A DNA stretch of 64,000 nt from Phenylobacterium kunshanense (GCF_003254525.1 NZ_QFYS01000003.1:186001-250000), one strand, 5' to 3'. Shown: positions 51,454-60,330, counted from the stretch's first letter. The notes: generated from the letters alone by a model not told the origin. A program made the numbers and translations.

Positions 51454-52307
51454 TTGCTGGCCTCCTCACGCAACGGGCGATCGACGTCCGGCGCCGCGGT
51501 GGCCGTGCCGGTCGGTCGGCCGGCCGGCTGGTAGGCGAGGTTGAAGATGCAGAGGACTTCGCGGCCCTTCCGAAGCCGCAGCTGCGCGGCGGTCTGGTGG
51601 ACGACCAGGAATTCGCCGCGCACGTCGAACGGGACCAGCGCCTCGGAGCCGTCGGGCGAGACGGCGTAAACCGCCGGCACCGCCAGGGCTCCCGGGAAGC
51701 GCAGCACCGTAGAGCGGCCGTTGTCGGTCACCTCGGACGGCGCGATGGCGGCGGACCCCTGCAGCGCGTAGGCGAGGTTCCGCGGGCCCTCGAGCACGCC
51801 ACGTTCGAGCTTGAGCTGCAGCACGCGCTGCTCGAGCGCCCGAGCCTCTTCCGACAGCGCGGCCTGGAGCTTGCGGGTTTCGGCCTCGGGATAGCGGAAC
51901 TGCACGACGAAGTAGGTGTCGACGGCGCTCCGGCTGGTCCGCCCCGCCCGGGCGGCGAGTTCGAAGGTGTAGTGCCGGGTCTCGCCGGCCTCGGACCGCG
52001 TGGTGACGATGAGGTTCGTCGGCGCCCGGGGCGTGGTCGGCTTGGCGAAGAGGATGTTGGTCTCAGGCGCCACCTCCCAGCCGGAGGTGTCGCCCAGCGC
52101 CACGTGCAGGATGGTCTCATCGCCTCCGAACCGGATCTGCGTGGCCGTGCGGAACGCGCCGACGATGCGGACGACCTGTTGCGGATCGTAGTCGATGGTC
52201 TTGATGCGTGGGTCGGCTGGGCCGGGCCGAGGGACTTCGACGGCCTCGGCCGGCGCAGTCGTGGCCAGCGCCGCCAGCAGGACGAGTGCGACGGTGGGGC
52301 GGGTCAT
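51450..52307 (-). CDS. virB9: VirB9 core complex protein
   Basis: This 285-residue periplasmic protein has a signal peptide (ALVLLAALATTAPAEA). Its N-terminal domain (IDYDPQQVVRIVGAFRTATQIRFGGDE) and C-terminal domain (PVYAVSPDGSEALVPFDVRG, LVVHQTAAQLRLRKGREVLCIFN) correspond to the VirB9 pair that line the outer ring with VirB7 and VirB10. It is joined to virB8 and virB10 by four-base overlaps. Confidence 0.93.
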   Translation of the reverse strand: MTRPTVALVLLAALATTAPAEAVEVPRPGPADPRIKTIDYDPQQVVRIVGAFRTATQIRFGGDETILHVALGDTSGWEVAPETNILFAKPTTPRAPTNLIVTTRSEAGETRHYTFELAARAGRTSRSAVDTYFVVQFRYPEAETRKLQAALSEEARALEQRVLQLKLERGVLEGPRNLAYALQGSAAIAPSEVTDNGRSTVLRFPGALAVPAVYAVSPDGSEALVPFDVRGEFLVVHQTAAQLRLRKGREVLCIFNLAYQPAGRPTGTATAAPDVDRPLREEASK

Positions 52308-52984
52308 CGGACCACCTCCGGATCGGCGCGATACGAGGAGACCTGGAAGCCGAGGGGATTGCGCAGCCGGTCGCTCTCGCCCATCGGCGCCTTGGTGTAG
52401 GCGTAGGCCGCCGTGGCGATCCAGTCGGACTCCTCGACCTGGGCCCCGCGCCGGACGGTCCGGTGGAACCGGACGTTGGCGACGCCGGGCGCCACGAAGC
52501 TGATGGCGCGCACCGCGATCTGGACGTCGGCGGCGGGACCATACGTCACCTGCGGGCTGGCCGCGTTCGTCGGGCGGTAAGCCAGCGCCCAGCGCTGCTG
52601 CTCGTCCGGCGTCGACATGATCGAGACCTGGCGGAAGTTGGCTTCGGCGGCCTGCGGCAGCCAGCCTTCCCGAGCCCGGACATAGGTCGCGAGGAAGGAC
52701 TTGGTGACCGCCTCGTCGTAGCGGGCCGGCCCGTCGTGCTGAAGGCCCCGCAGGACCTCGACGGCCCCGGTCGCACGGTCCACGCGGACCACATACGGTT
52801 CAACAGTCTTGAGCGGCGTCAGCGCCGCGATGGCCGCCACGGCGGCGCCGGCGAGCAGGGCCGCGACGGAGGCGATGCTCCAAGCAAGGCGGCGCGACCG
52901 GTAGGCGGCGGCTAGGCGGTCGTGGTCCCAGGTCCTCGCCTCCGCGAGATAGGCCCTGAGGTCGGGGGTTCGGACGCCGCTCAT
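52304..52984 (-). CDS. virB8: VirB8 inner-membrane scaffold
   Basis: This 226-residue protein has one transmembrane helix at ~36-56 (SIASVAALLAGAAVAAIAAL) and a periplasmic NTF2-like domain (VEPYVVRVDRATGAVEVLRGL, SFLATYVRAREGWLPQAAEANF, WALAYRPTNAASPQVTYG). ATG 52984 was chosen; ATG 53002 is an alternative start but its extra residues look out of place. It overlaps the lipoprotein gene upstream by four bases. Confidence 0.9.
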   Translation of the reverse strand: MSGVRTPDLRAYLAEARTWDHDRLAAAYRSRRLAWSIASVAALLAGAAVAAIAALTPLKTVEPYVVRVDRATGAVEVLRGLQHDGPARYDEAVTKSFLATYVRAREGWLPQAAEANFRQVSIMSTPDEQQRWALAYRPTNAASPQVTYGPAADVQIAVRAISFVAPGVANVRFHRTVRRGAQVEESDWIATAAYAYTKAPMGESDRLRNPLGFQVSSYRADPEVVR

Positions 52985-53211
52985 CGCGATCCGCCTTGGC
53001 ATTGGCCCGCCCCGACGGTGGGGGCGGGCTGGACATTGGGCGTCAGCACCGAACCGTGCGGGTTCGCGGGGCGGCGCTGGCCCGAGCACCCGGGAGCGTC
53101 GTTCGGGGTGGAGGCGCACCCTTCCGCCAGGAGGGCGATCGCGGCGAGCCATGCGCATAGCCGGCGACGAGGGGCGGTGCGGAGCGGATTCACGGATGGC
53201 GCAAGGGGCAT
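52981..53211 (-). CDS. virB7: VirB7-like lipoprotein
   Basis: This 76-residue protein has a basic start, a short hydrophobic stretch and a lipobox (LLAEGC) with Cys32 as the lipidation site. A Pro-rich tail follows (PANPHGSVLTPNVQPAPTVGAG). The size, position before virB8 and lipobox fit VirB7, which ties VirB9 to the outer membrane. Sequence similarity in this family is low, so the call rests mostly on context. Confidence 0.7.
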   Translation of the reverse strand: MPLAPSVNPLRTAPRRRLCAWLAAIALLAEGCASTPNDAPGCSGQRRPANPHGSVLTPNVQPAPTVGAGQCQGGSR

Positions 53212-53344
53212 GACGACCTCATTGCCTGACCCTGCCAAGTCCAGCCGCGACGCGGGAGGACGTAAGGCTACCCCTCCTCGGACGTCCGGAACTGACGCGG
53301 GACTCGGCGTAGCGTCCGCCAGAGTCGCCACGAGAGGATGGCCG

Positions 53345-53662
53345 TTGAGCAACCAAACGAACCCGATGCAGCAGATCCTTTCGGACGAGCGCCGGCTGGC
53401 CATCCTCCGTTGCCTGTGGAAGTCGCCGGGCCATTGCGCGAACGAGGAGGTGCTCGGGAAATACCTGCGGCAGGTGGCGCTCTACGGAGGCTGCGACGCC
53501 ACGCGCAGCGCACTGGATCATCTCGACCGCGTCGGTGCGGTCCATACCCGCATGCACCTATCGCTGATGGTCGCGGAGCTGACCCGGCGCGGCGCGGATG
53601 CCGCAGAGGGCTGCACGGAGCTCGAAGGTGTGCCGAAGGTGGGCGCCGACTGTCCCTACTGA
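53345..53662 (+). CDS. Winged-helix phage-like regulator inside the virB operon
   Basis: This 105-residue protein runs opposite to its neighbours. The sequence (ILSDERRLAILRCLWKSPGHCANEEVLGKYL, RSALDHLDRVGAVHTRM, VAELTRRGADAAEG) matches the small winged-helix proteins of Mu-like phages (VpaChn25_0724-type), whose role is probably regulation. TTG 53345 has GAGAGG eight bases upstream, and no ATG was found. Its location between virB7 and virB6 suggests it may control part of the transfer operon by antisense transcription or as a repressor. Confidence 0.55.
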   Translation: MSNQTNPMQQILSDERRLAILRCLWKSPGHCANEEVLGKYLRQVALYGGCDATRSALDHLDRVGAVHTRMHLSLMVAELTRRGADAAEGCTELEGVPKVGADCPY

Positions 53663-53674
53663 GGCCGCTGCACG

Positions 53675-54616
53675 TCAGCGCGGGCCGCGGATCTGCCGGA
53701 TCGAGCCGCCCTGCGGTGGCGCGAAGCCCCGGTTTCCGTCGGCCGACGACGCGCCATATCGCCCCCCACTGCCGCCGCGCAGGCCCGCGGCGTCGCCGAA
53801 ATCGGCCAGGCCGATGCTGGCCCCGCCGGCGATACCGGCCGCGATGGCCGGCGTCTGCAGGAAGAAGATCGCGCCCAGGAGGCAGAGGGCGATGAAAATG
53901 AGCGAGCCGACGACAGGATCTTGCCCGTCGATCTTGCCCCACTGTTCCCCAACCAGAGACAGGACCAGCTGGAAGATCGCCAACATGAGGGCGAAGAGGA
54001 CGAGGTAGTTCACGGCCTGGCTCAGCCAGCCGAAGAAGTAGCGCCGCGTGGCTTCGAAGAGCGAGCAGGCGACGAAGGCCGGGCCTAGCGCCACGAGTAG
54101 CGCGAGCGCCACCTTGCTCAGGACCACGATCCCGAAACCTAGCGCAGCCGCGAGCGCGCCGAAGACAAATACGGCGCCGCTCACCACGAGCGGGACCCAG
54201 TTCATTGGGGTGGTGCGGTCCGCCGTCTTCTGCCCCAGGTAGGCCGCTCGCCCGAAGAACTCGTCGAAGGCAGCGCCGGCGTCCTGGTTCGACGCCCCCG
54301 AGACGGCGCGTGCGATCGTATCCGGTAAGCCATGGAAGAGGGGTTGGCTGATCCAATCGCCGTAGGCGGCGGTGGTGGCAAGCATGATGACCAGAGCAAG
54401 CTTCACCGAGCGGATCGCGAAATCCATGATCGGTTCCGCAATCACACCGCGCAGGATGGCGAACCCGTACAGCAGCACATAGAGCACGACAGCGAGCCGC
54501 AAGGGCCCTGCCACCTCGCTCAGCATGCGACCCGCGCCAGCATCCAGGAACTGATCAAGCTTCCCGTCGATGAAGGCGTAGGCCGGAGAGAAGATTCGGA
54601 AGTCGCCGTCCATCAC
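53675..54616 (-). CDS. virB6: VirB6 polytopic channel protein
   Basis: This 313-residue inner-membrane protein has about six hydrophobic segments (LRLAVVLYVLLYGFAILRG, LALVIMLATTAAYG, WVPLVVSGAVFVFGALAAALG, VALALLVALGPAFVACSLF, FALMLAIFQLVLSLV, SLIFIALCLLGAIFFLQ). The C-terminal 60 residues are hydrophilic and Gly-rich. It lies next to the EexN gene, with a four-base overlap. It probably forms part of the inner-membrane DNA channel. Confidence 0.88.
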   Translation of the reverse strand: MMDGDFRIFSPAYAFIDGKLDQFLDAGAGRMLSEVAGPLRLAVVLYVLLYGFAILRGVIAEPIMDFAIRSVKLALVIMLATTAAYGDWISQPLFHGLPDTIARAVSGASNQDAGAAFDEFFGRAAYLGQKTADRTTPMNWVPLVVSGAVFVFGALAAALGFGIVVLSKVALALLVALGPAFVACSLFEATRRYFFGWLSQAVNYLVLFALMLAIFQLVLSLVGEQWGKIDGQDPVVGSLIFIALCLLGAIFFLQTPAIAAGIAGGASIGLADFGDAAGLRGGSGGRYGASSADGNRGFAPPQGGSIRQIRGPR

Positions 54617-54831
54617 TCGAAACTCTTCTTGAAGAGCTTCAGTCGCTTGTCAGCCTCGATCGCGGCGAGGCCAGCTCGCGCGCTCTCGCATTCCCCGCCG
54701 CGGTGGGTTCCGTCCTTGCAGGCCGTCACCACGCGCTGTGCATCCTCGGGATGGGCCTCGAAGTACGACACTGAGCGGGGCTCGGCCTGGCATCCGGCGA
54801 GACACAGGGCTGCGGCGAATATGCGCTTCAC
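54613..54831 (-). CDS. EexN-like entry-exclusion lipoprotein
   Basis: This 72-residue lipoprotein has a short signal with lipobox LCLAGC and a mature domain with YFEAHPEDAQRVVTACKDGTH, then CESARAGLAAIEA. The paired Cys and EAHPEDA-type helix fit the EexN family, which reduces redundant entry of the same element. It overlaps virB5 and virB6 by four bases each, as common in these operons. Confidence 0.75.
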   Translation of the reverse strand: MKRIFAAALCLAGCQAEPRSVSYFEAHPEDAQRVVTACKDGTHRGGECESARAGLAAIEADKRLKLFKKSFE

Positions 54832-55529
54832 TGGAACGTCCTCCGGAAGAGCTGCAAGCGAGCTTCCCCCTCAGCGGTCGCGCGCTCCCGCTCGCGCTGA
54901 GCCTGAAGGCGGGCCTCGGCGTCCTGGGCCATGGCGAGGCCTTGCAGCCGCATCTGGTCGTTGAGGCTGAGGGCCTGCTCGGCGCTGATCCGCGCCTGCA
55001 GGTCCATGACCGCGCGGGCGTTGGGCGCGCTGTCCAGCGCGGCCAGGAGTTCGTTCAGGCCCTTAAGCCGCTGTGCGCCGGCCGTGGCGGCCGCGCGCCC
55101 GAGCGCGAGGTCGCGGGCCGCGCGGTCGCCCTGCCGTTCCAGCTCCTGGCCGAAGGCATCGTCGGCCGGCGCCGTGTAGAGCCGGGCATCGGCGCGGATG
55201 GTGGCGGCGCGGCGACCGATCTCGCCGAGCGCAGCGAGATCGCCCTGCGCCGCGGCGACGTACTTGTCGACCTCGGGCACGAAGGCGCGGAGTTCGGGAG
55301 CCTTCAGGAGGCCGGCGAGCGCGCCAGCGCCTGAGCCGGTGTTGAACCCGTCGTACAGCCGCTTTGCCTCGCTGACCTGCGACTGCAGCTCCTTGAGCTG
55401 GTCGAGCGCGGTCGTCGCCTGGCGGATCAGGCTCGCATAGCTGGTCGGGTCGTGGACCATGAGCTGCGCGGAGGCCGGCGAGGCGAAGGCGAGCGCGCCC
55501 GCCAGCGCGAGAGGGACGAGGGATCTCAT
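54828..55529 (-). CDS. virB5: VirB5 minor pilus component
   Basis: This 233-residue secreted protein has a signal peptide ending ASPASAQ and mature helices typical of VirB5/TrbJ (TSYASLIRQATTALDQLKEL, RLYDGFNTGSGAG, ISAEQALSLNDQMRLQGLAM). It sits at the pilus tip. The long helix near the end is Glu/Arg/Gln-rich. The stop overlaps the eexN start by four bases. Confidence 0.88.
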   Translation of the reverse strand: MRSLVPLALAGALAFASPASAQLMVHDPTSYASLIRQATTALDQLKELQSQVSEAKRLYDGFNTGSGAGALAGLLKAPELRAFVPEVDKYVAAAQGDLAALGEIGRRAATIRADARLYTAPADDAFGQELERQGDRAARDLALGRAAATAGAQRLKGLNELLAALDSAPNARAVMDLQARISAEQALSLNDQMRLQGLAMAQDAEARLQAQRERERATAEGEARLQLFRRTFQ

Positions 55530-57910
55530 GGGAGCTGCCTCCGGGCCGTTTGGAAAGGAACCATCCAGCGGGCCGGATCGTCGCCGTGCTCGCTGCGAAT
55601 ATGGTCGAGGAGTTCGACGGTCTCAGCCCGTCCGGAGAGGACCGCCAGGGCATCGTCGAGGCCGCCGAGGTCCAGCTCGGCGACGACGGAGTCGAGGCCC
55701 TGCTTGACCAGGAAGCGGTGGGAGCTCGCGGAGAGCTCGTCGCGCACGAGCGCGAACTCGCGCGCGCTGAGGCCGAAGCCGTCGATGTAGTCGCGCTCTG
55801 CCGCGTACGGGTTCGGCAGGAAGATCTTCGTGGCGCATTGCTCGACTATGGTGTGCGCGATCGGGGAGCGCAGCACGTCCGCCGGGGATTGTGTCCCCAG
55901 CACCAGGAAGGCGTTCTGCTTGCGGAAGGTCTTGAGGCCGTCCTGGGCGAGGCCGCGGAAGGCCTCGTCGCCCAGCGCCTTCCAGAACTCGTCCACGTCG
56001 ATGACCAGCCGGCGGCCGTCCACCAGGCGCTGCAGGCGATGGAAGAGATACATCATGAGCGGCGTCCGCACCTCGGGCGCGTCGAGCACGTGGGTCATGT
56101 CGAAGCCGACGAAGCGGGCCTCGAGCGGGAGGACGTCCTCGTCGCTGTCGAGCGCCCAGCCGAGCGCCTGGCCCGCGCGCCACCGTTCCAGCCGCGCGCC
56201 GATCCCGCCGGCGTCCCGTTGGCCCAGCAGGGAGCGGAGCGCGGCCATCGACCGGCTGGCCGGCGGCAGCGGCAGAAGGGCGGCGACGGCCTGGTCGATC
56301 GCCGCTTCCTCCTGCGGCGCGAGCGGACGCTCGCCATGCCGCACCATCTGGCGCACCAGGGCGCCCAGGAAGGCGCGCTCCGCGGGCGTGTCCGCCAGCG
56401 CCTTCAGGGGGGCGAAGCCGCTGGGCTGGCCGGGCGTGAGCGCGAGATAGGTCCCGCCGGAGGCGCGCACGAAGATCTCGGCGCCGCGGTCCTTGTCGAT
56501 GAACACCTGCTGCGCGCCGAGCTTCTCGAGCTGCGCCAGCATGAAGTTCTGGACGACCGTCTTCCCCGATCCCGAAGGGCCGCAGATGAAGGTATGGCCG
56601 AGGTCGCCGACGTGGAAGTTGAAGGCGAAGGGCGAGCCCGCGGAGGTCCGCAGGGTCGTGACCGCGGCGCCCCAGTGGTTGCCGGAGGCGCGGCCGGCCG
56701 GATGGGTATGGAAGGGCGCAAAGCCCGCGAAATTGCGGCTGGTGATCGCCGCGGGCCGCAACCGGAGCCGGAAGTTGCCCGGAAACTGCGCCCAGAAGGC
56801 GGCCTCCAGGCCCAGGTCCTCGCGGGCTGCGACGAGGCCCCCGTCGGCGAGCAGGGCCCGCGCGCTGGCGAGGTGCTCGGCCAGGCTCCGGGGTGTGTCG
56901 CCATAGACGAGGACATTGGCCTGGTGCTCGCCCATCACGAAGCGGTTGGACATCAGCCCGTCCAGGCCCTGGTCAAGGTCGTCGATCTGCGAGGCGGCGC
57001 GGTCCCGCGCCGAGAGCATCTGGTTCTGCTTGCGGGTCATGATCGCCTGGGCGGCGGCCTTGGACAGGAAGCTGAAGGACTGCGACGCGACGAGCGGGTA
57101 GGGGGCTGACAAAAGGCCGTCCCAGAGGCCGGGCCGCGTCGCGGCGGGATACTCCTTCACACCTAGCATCGCTGCGTAGCGGGCGCTGGCGACGTCGCGG
57201 ATCTCGAGCGCTTCGCGCCCGAAGATTAGGCGCGCCGTGTAGATCGCCTCGCCCAGGTGTCCGCGCACCAGGGGAACCCGCGCCGGCTCGCCGGTGAGGA
57301 CCAGCCGCAGCATCTCCATCGGCGCCGAGAACCAGAGGCTGTCCCGCTCGTAGAGGCCGAGCGGTTCGGCGCGATAGCGCGCCAGGTGCTGCTGCAGCGC
57401 GTCGCCGGCCTCCTCGAGCCGACGTACCGCGTCGTCGGTCTCAAGGTCGACCCGGCTGGCGCGGATGAGCCGGCCCACCCAGGCCTGCGTCCGCTCGGCC
57501 GCGTCCCCGGCGGGATGCAGGACGAGGGTCAGGTAGAGCTCGTTCGCAAAGACGCGCTCGCGGCCCAGCCGGGCGCGATAGGCGGCGTCGAGGTCGCGGG
57601 CGAAGTCGGATCGGAAGGCGCCGGTCGCGGGCGGTTCGGCCTCGCGACGGACCAGATGATGCCAGACGGCGAGGCGGTCCGAGGCCAGGTTGCGCCATGC
57701 GCCGTTGAGCTTGGCGTGCCGGTCGTTGAGGTCGCGGATGTCGGCCGTCTCGAAGCTGGCGCCGTCGAGGCGGAAGGCAAGCATCAGGGCCCCGGTGTCC
57801 AGGGCCACGATCCGATCGTTGACGTGCCGCGCGTAGGGCAGGGTACGGGCCGCCAGAAACTCGCGTCCGCGTGCGCGCTCCGGCGCGGCGTGGGAGGCGA
57901 GGTCAGGCAT
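55526..57910 (-). CDS. virB4: VirB4 ATPase
   Basis: This 794-residue ATPase drives pilus assembly and substrate transfer. The N-terminal half is the VirB4 CagE/TrbE-like region (LPYARHVNDRIVALDTGALM, RRSLYxxDS-type elements not all visible). The C-terminal half has Walker A ICGPSGSGKTVVQNFMLAQL and Walker B LVIDVDEFWKALGD with later LGTQSPADVL. ATG 57910 overlaps virB3 by eight bases. Confidence 0.93.
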   Translation of the reverse strand: MPDLASHAAPERARGREFLAARTLPYARHVNDRIVALDTGALMLAFRLDGASFETADIRDLNDRHAKLNGAWRNLASDRLAVWHHLVRREAEPPATGAFRSDFARDLDAAYRARLGRERVFANELYLTLVLHPAGDAAERTQAWVGRLIRASRVDLETDDAVRRLEEAGDALQQHLARYRAEPLGLYERDSLWFSAPMEMLRLVLTGEPARVPLVRGHLGEAIYTARLIFGREALEIRDVASARYAAMLGVKEYPAATRPGLWDGLLSAPYPLVASQSFSFLSKAAAQAIMTRKQNQMLSARDRAASQIDDLDQGLDGLMSNRFVMGEHQANVLVYGDTPRSLAEHLASARALLADGGLVAAREDLGLEAAFWAQFPGNFRLRLRPAAITSRNFAGFAPFHTHPAGRASGNHWGAAVTTLRTSAGSPFAFNFHVGDLGHTFICGPSGSGKTVVQNFMLAQLEKLGAQQVFIDKDRGAEIFVRASGGTYLALTPGQPSGFAPLKALADTPAERAFLGALVRQMVRHGERPLAPQEEAAIDQAVAALLPLPPASRSMAALRSLLGQRDAGGIGARLERWRAGQALGWALDSDEDVLPLEARFVGFDMTHVLDAPEVRTPLMMYLFHRLQRLVDGRRLVIDVDEFWKALGDEAFRGLAQDGLKTFRKQNAFLVLGTQSPADVLRSPIAHTIVEQCATKIFLPNPYAAERDYIDGFGLSAREFALVRDELSASSHRFLVKQGLDSVVAELDLGGLDDALAVLSGRAETVELLDHIRSEHGDDPARWMVPFQTARRQLP

Positions 57911-58235
57911 GACGCACGACCGCGCGGCGGCGACCGAGCGACAGGGGGCTCGGCGAGCTGCCGCCCCACAGGCCGCCGTTGCGGGCCCGGCCCTTGGTCT
58001 CGACGAAGAGGTAGAGGACCCGGAAGGCGTTGGGGTCCGCGCGGCAGATCGCCTTGAAGACGACGTGGAGGACCGGGGCAATCAGGAGGTAGAGGAGCGA
58101 CCCACCGCCCAGGAACGCGACCGTCGAAACGATCAGGTTCGCGCCCATGGCCTCCATCGGCACGCCCAGGATCAGGGCCGGCCGTGTGCAGGCGAGGAGC
58201 AGGACGTCTTCCTGCAGGCGTTCGGCGGAGGTCAT
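57903..58235 (-). CDS. virB3: VirB3 inner-membrane protein
   Basis: This 110-residue protein has two hydrophobic segments (LILGVPMEAMGANLIVSTVAFL, LLYLLIAPVLHVVFKAIC) and the typical VirB3 ending DPNAFRVLYLF. VirB3 works with VirB4 in pilus biogenesis. ATG 58235 overlaps the virB2 stop by one base. A long antisense frame covering this and the next genes is noise. Confidence 0.85.
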   Translation of the reverse strand: MTSAERLQEDVLLLACTRPALILGVPMEAMGANLIVSTVAFLGGGSLLYLLIAPVLHVVFKAICRADPNAFRVLYLFVETKGRARNGGLWGGSSPSPLSLGRRRAVVRHA

Positions 58236-58537
58236 CAGCCGGCTCCGCCGCCGGTGATCAGATCGACGATGGTCGACGCGCCGAAGATCACGATGATGCC
58301 GACGACGACCGTGCCGGCGCGACGCAGGTCGATCTGGCCGAACATCCACACGATCCCCGTGATGATCACGGCCAGGACCGCGAGGCCGCGCACGACGCCG
58401 CTGTTGAGCAGGTCGATGATGTTCTGGATGAAGCCGCCGAGGTCCCCGCCGACATCCTGGGCGAAGGCGGGACTCGCCGCGAGCGAGGTGGAGAGGGCGA
58501 GCAGGGCGATGCGACGTGCGCGGCGCGGAAGGTTCAC
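58235..58537 (-). CDS. virB2: VirB2 major pilin
   Basis: This 100-residue prepilin has a signal peptide (ALLALSTSLAASPAFA) and two transmembrane helices (FIQNIIDLLNSGVVRGLAVLA, GTVVVGIIVIFGASTIVDLI) separated by WMFGQIDLRRA. The mature pilin is about 74 residues. It is located after the lytic transglycosylase gene and before virB3, as in classic VirB operons. Confidence 0.88.
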   Translation of the reverse strand: MNLPRRARRIALLALSTSLAASPAFAQDVGGDLGGFIQNIIDLLNSGVVRGLAVLAVIITGIVWMFGQIDLRRAGTVVVGIIVIFGASTIVDLITGGGAG

Positions 58538-59121
58538 GGCGTGGCTCCTGAGACGGAGATGACGAGACGAGGCGATGGCGAGGCGGCGCGGCCGAAGACG
58601 TCCCAGGCGGGCGGCTGGGGCTGCGGCGCCGGCGGCGGCGTCGAGTTGGCGGGAAGGCGTGTGCCAGCTTTGGCGATGACGCGGGCCACGTAGCCGTTGG
58701 CGAACCCGCGCTCGGCATGGCCGGTGTTGTAGACGCTGAGCGCGACCCGGAGGGCCGCCTGGCCAGGTCCGTGCCGGGCCCGCCCACGTGCATAGCCCTC
58801 GCGCAGGACCACTGCGGCGGCGGCGAGATTACGGCACGGGTCGAACGCAGCCTCGATGGAGAGCCCCAGCCGCGCCAGGTTGCGGACGTTGATCTGCGCG
58901 AGGCCAAGATCGATGTCGCGGCCGGCCGCGGCAAGGGATCTCGCCGCTGCGGCCGCCTCCGCGGCCGTCGACGGCTGTGGCCGCCGGGCGCGGGCGCCGT
59001 TCACGCCGATCGCGAGGGGATCGAGGTCGCTCTCGGCGCGCGCCACGGCCAGCAGGGTGGCGGGGGCGACACCGGGAGCGCACTGCACGGCGAGGTCGGC
59101 GACGATTTGGGGATCCAGCAT
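58534..59121 (-). CDS. virB1: VirB1 lytic transglycosylase
   Basis: This 195-residue SLT-family muramidase opens peptidoglycan for the channel. Catalytic Glu in AVARAESDLDPLAIGVN, DLGLAQINVRNL and ALSVYNTGHAERGFANGY are visible. ATG 59121 has AAAGGAC upstream and begins the operon. No clear signal peptide is seen, so export may use the secretion apparatus or it stays in the cytosol until lysis; the frame gives no longer N terminus. Confidence 0.88.
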   Translation of the reverse strand: MLDPQIVADLAVQCAPGVAPATLLAVARAESDLDPLAIGVNGARARRPQPSTAAEAAAAARSLAAAGRDIDLGLAQINVRNLARLGLSIEAAFDPCRNLAAAAVVLREGYARGRARHGPGQAALRVALSVYNTGHAERGFANGYVARVIAKAGTRLPANSTPPPAPQPQPPAWDVFGRAASPSPRLVISVSGATP

Positions 59122-59203
59122 GGGCCCGTCCTTTCGCCAGAAGGCTGGCGGGCGGGGCGGGTGGGCGCGAGGGCGTAACCTCCTCCCTGGCGAGCTGGGC
59201 CGA

Positions 59204-59243
59204 TGCGCCAAAAAATGGCGGGCTTGGCGCCCCTATTGGCGCA
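59204..59243. promoter_or_regulatory. TTGGCGC repeats in the virB/LuxR divergent promoter
   Basis: TGCGCCAA (59204-59211), TTGGCGC (59224-59230) and TTGGCGCA (59236-59243) are three copies of one 7-8-bp word, the first in inverted orientation. They lie in the 185-bp gap between virB1 and the LuxR gene, so they could be operator sites for the LuxR or XRE regulators. Function is inferred from position and symmetry. Confidence 0.55.
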
Positions 59244-59306
59244 CGAGGCGACTTAGGTTGTCCCCTCGTGGCGAGGCGGGAACCGCGAAGACGACGGAGT
59301 AATTGC

Positions 59307-59651
59307 ATGTCTTCGGAAGCCGGGCCGTGTTGGGCGGCCGGCATTCGAAGGAACGGCGTAATGCGTGCGTTGCATGAAGACAGCCTGGCGTCGCCGGCTG
59401 TAGATCTTGATGATGAGGTCGTGACCTTGTCGCCTCGCCAGGCGGAGTGTCTGTTCTGGGTTCAACAAGGAAAGAGCTCGCGGGATATCGGCACCATTCT
59501 TGGCGTGTCGCACCGGATCATCGAACGGCATGTCTTCCGGGCGTGCGCAAAGTTGGGCGTGCGAACGCGGCTCCAGGCCGTGTTGCGAGCCCGGTCGCTC
59601 GGCCTGATCGCCGACCCGCCCGGGCGCAACGGCACGGGCCGCGTCAGCTAG
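59307..59651 (+). CDS. LuxR-type HTH regulator beside virB
   Basis: This 114-residue protein is a LuxR/GerE DNA-binding domain without an effector domain (LSPRQAECLFWVQQGKSSRDIG, LGVSHRIIERHVFRACAKLG, VRTRLQAVLRA). ATG 59307 follows GGAGT. It is divergent from virB1 and is probably a regulator of transfer genes. It ends with a four-base overlap against the XRE gene on the other strand. Confidence 0.8.
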   Translation: MSSEAGPCWAAGIRRNGVMRALHEDSLASPAVDLDDEVVTLSPRQAECLFWVQQGKSSRDIGTILGVSHRIIERHVFRACAKLGVRTRLQAVLRARSLGLIADPPGRNGTGRVS

Positions 59652-60154
59652 CGCTTTCCGTCCTCGGGATCGTCGTCGCCGCCGCCCAGGTCTTCGTCGA
59701 ACATCCACTGCTCGAGATCGGCAGCGTACTCCTCCGCCCGCTTGATGAGCAGGTCGAAGCCGCGGGCGTAGGTGAGCAGGAGCGAGCGGGGATCGAGTTC
59801 GCGCAGCGCCTTGCCGCCCGGTCGCCGATGCAGGCGGCGCAGCGCGACGAGGAGGAGCGAGGCGGCGTTGTTTCCGGACGTGTCGATCGCGAAGTCCACG
59901 GAGCCGAACTCCACGGCGAAGATGATGCCCCAGGGATCGACGTGCACGATCTCCGCGAACCGCCGGATCGGTTCGACCTGGACGCCATAGTAGCCGGACT
60001 CCCAGCGCTGGTAGGTTCGCAGGCCCTTGCCCATCAGCTTGGCCATCTCGGCCGACCTCAGGCCGCTGCGCTTGCGGAAGTGCCTCAGGATGGTCCTCAG
60101 CGTCGCACGCCGGGCGGCCGCATCCTGGTCCTGCAAGATATCCATGCCATGCAC
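59648..60154 (-). CDS. XRE-family regulator with extended C-terminal domain
   Basis: This 168-residue regulator has a HTH at ~24-60 (LRSAEMAKLMGKGLRTYQRWESG) and a C-terminal helical domain with a Asp/Gly-rich tail (DEDLGGGDDDPEDGKR). The start is ATG 60154 or 60145. It is convergent with the LuxR gene with overlapping tails. It may set the lysogeny-like state of the ICE. Confidence 0.75.
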   Translation of the reverse strand: MHGMDILQDQDAAARRATLRTILRHFRKRSGLRSAEMAKLMGKGLRTYQRWESGYYGVQVEPIRRFAEIVHVDPWGIIFAVEFGSVDFAIDTSGNNAASLLLVALRRLHRRPGGKALRELDPRSLLLTYARGFDLLIKRAEEYAADLEQWMFDEDLGGGDDDPEDGKR

Positions 60155-60330
60155 ACGAACAACCTGAACTTGTCATATGGTGTTCATGCGCGGAGGGCCT
60201 GTGTCAAAGCCAAGGTCGGGTGATGGACGGTTCTCGGCCCGCGGCGTGGGGCGGGGCGAGGGTAGGGTTACGCCCTCGGCGGTCGCGCGGCGGGCGCGCA
60301 GGATGGCGAAGATCCGTTGGAGACCGCGAG

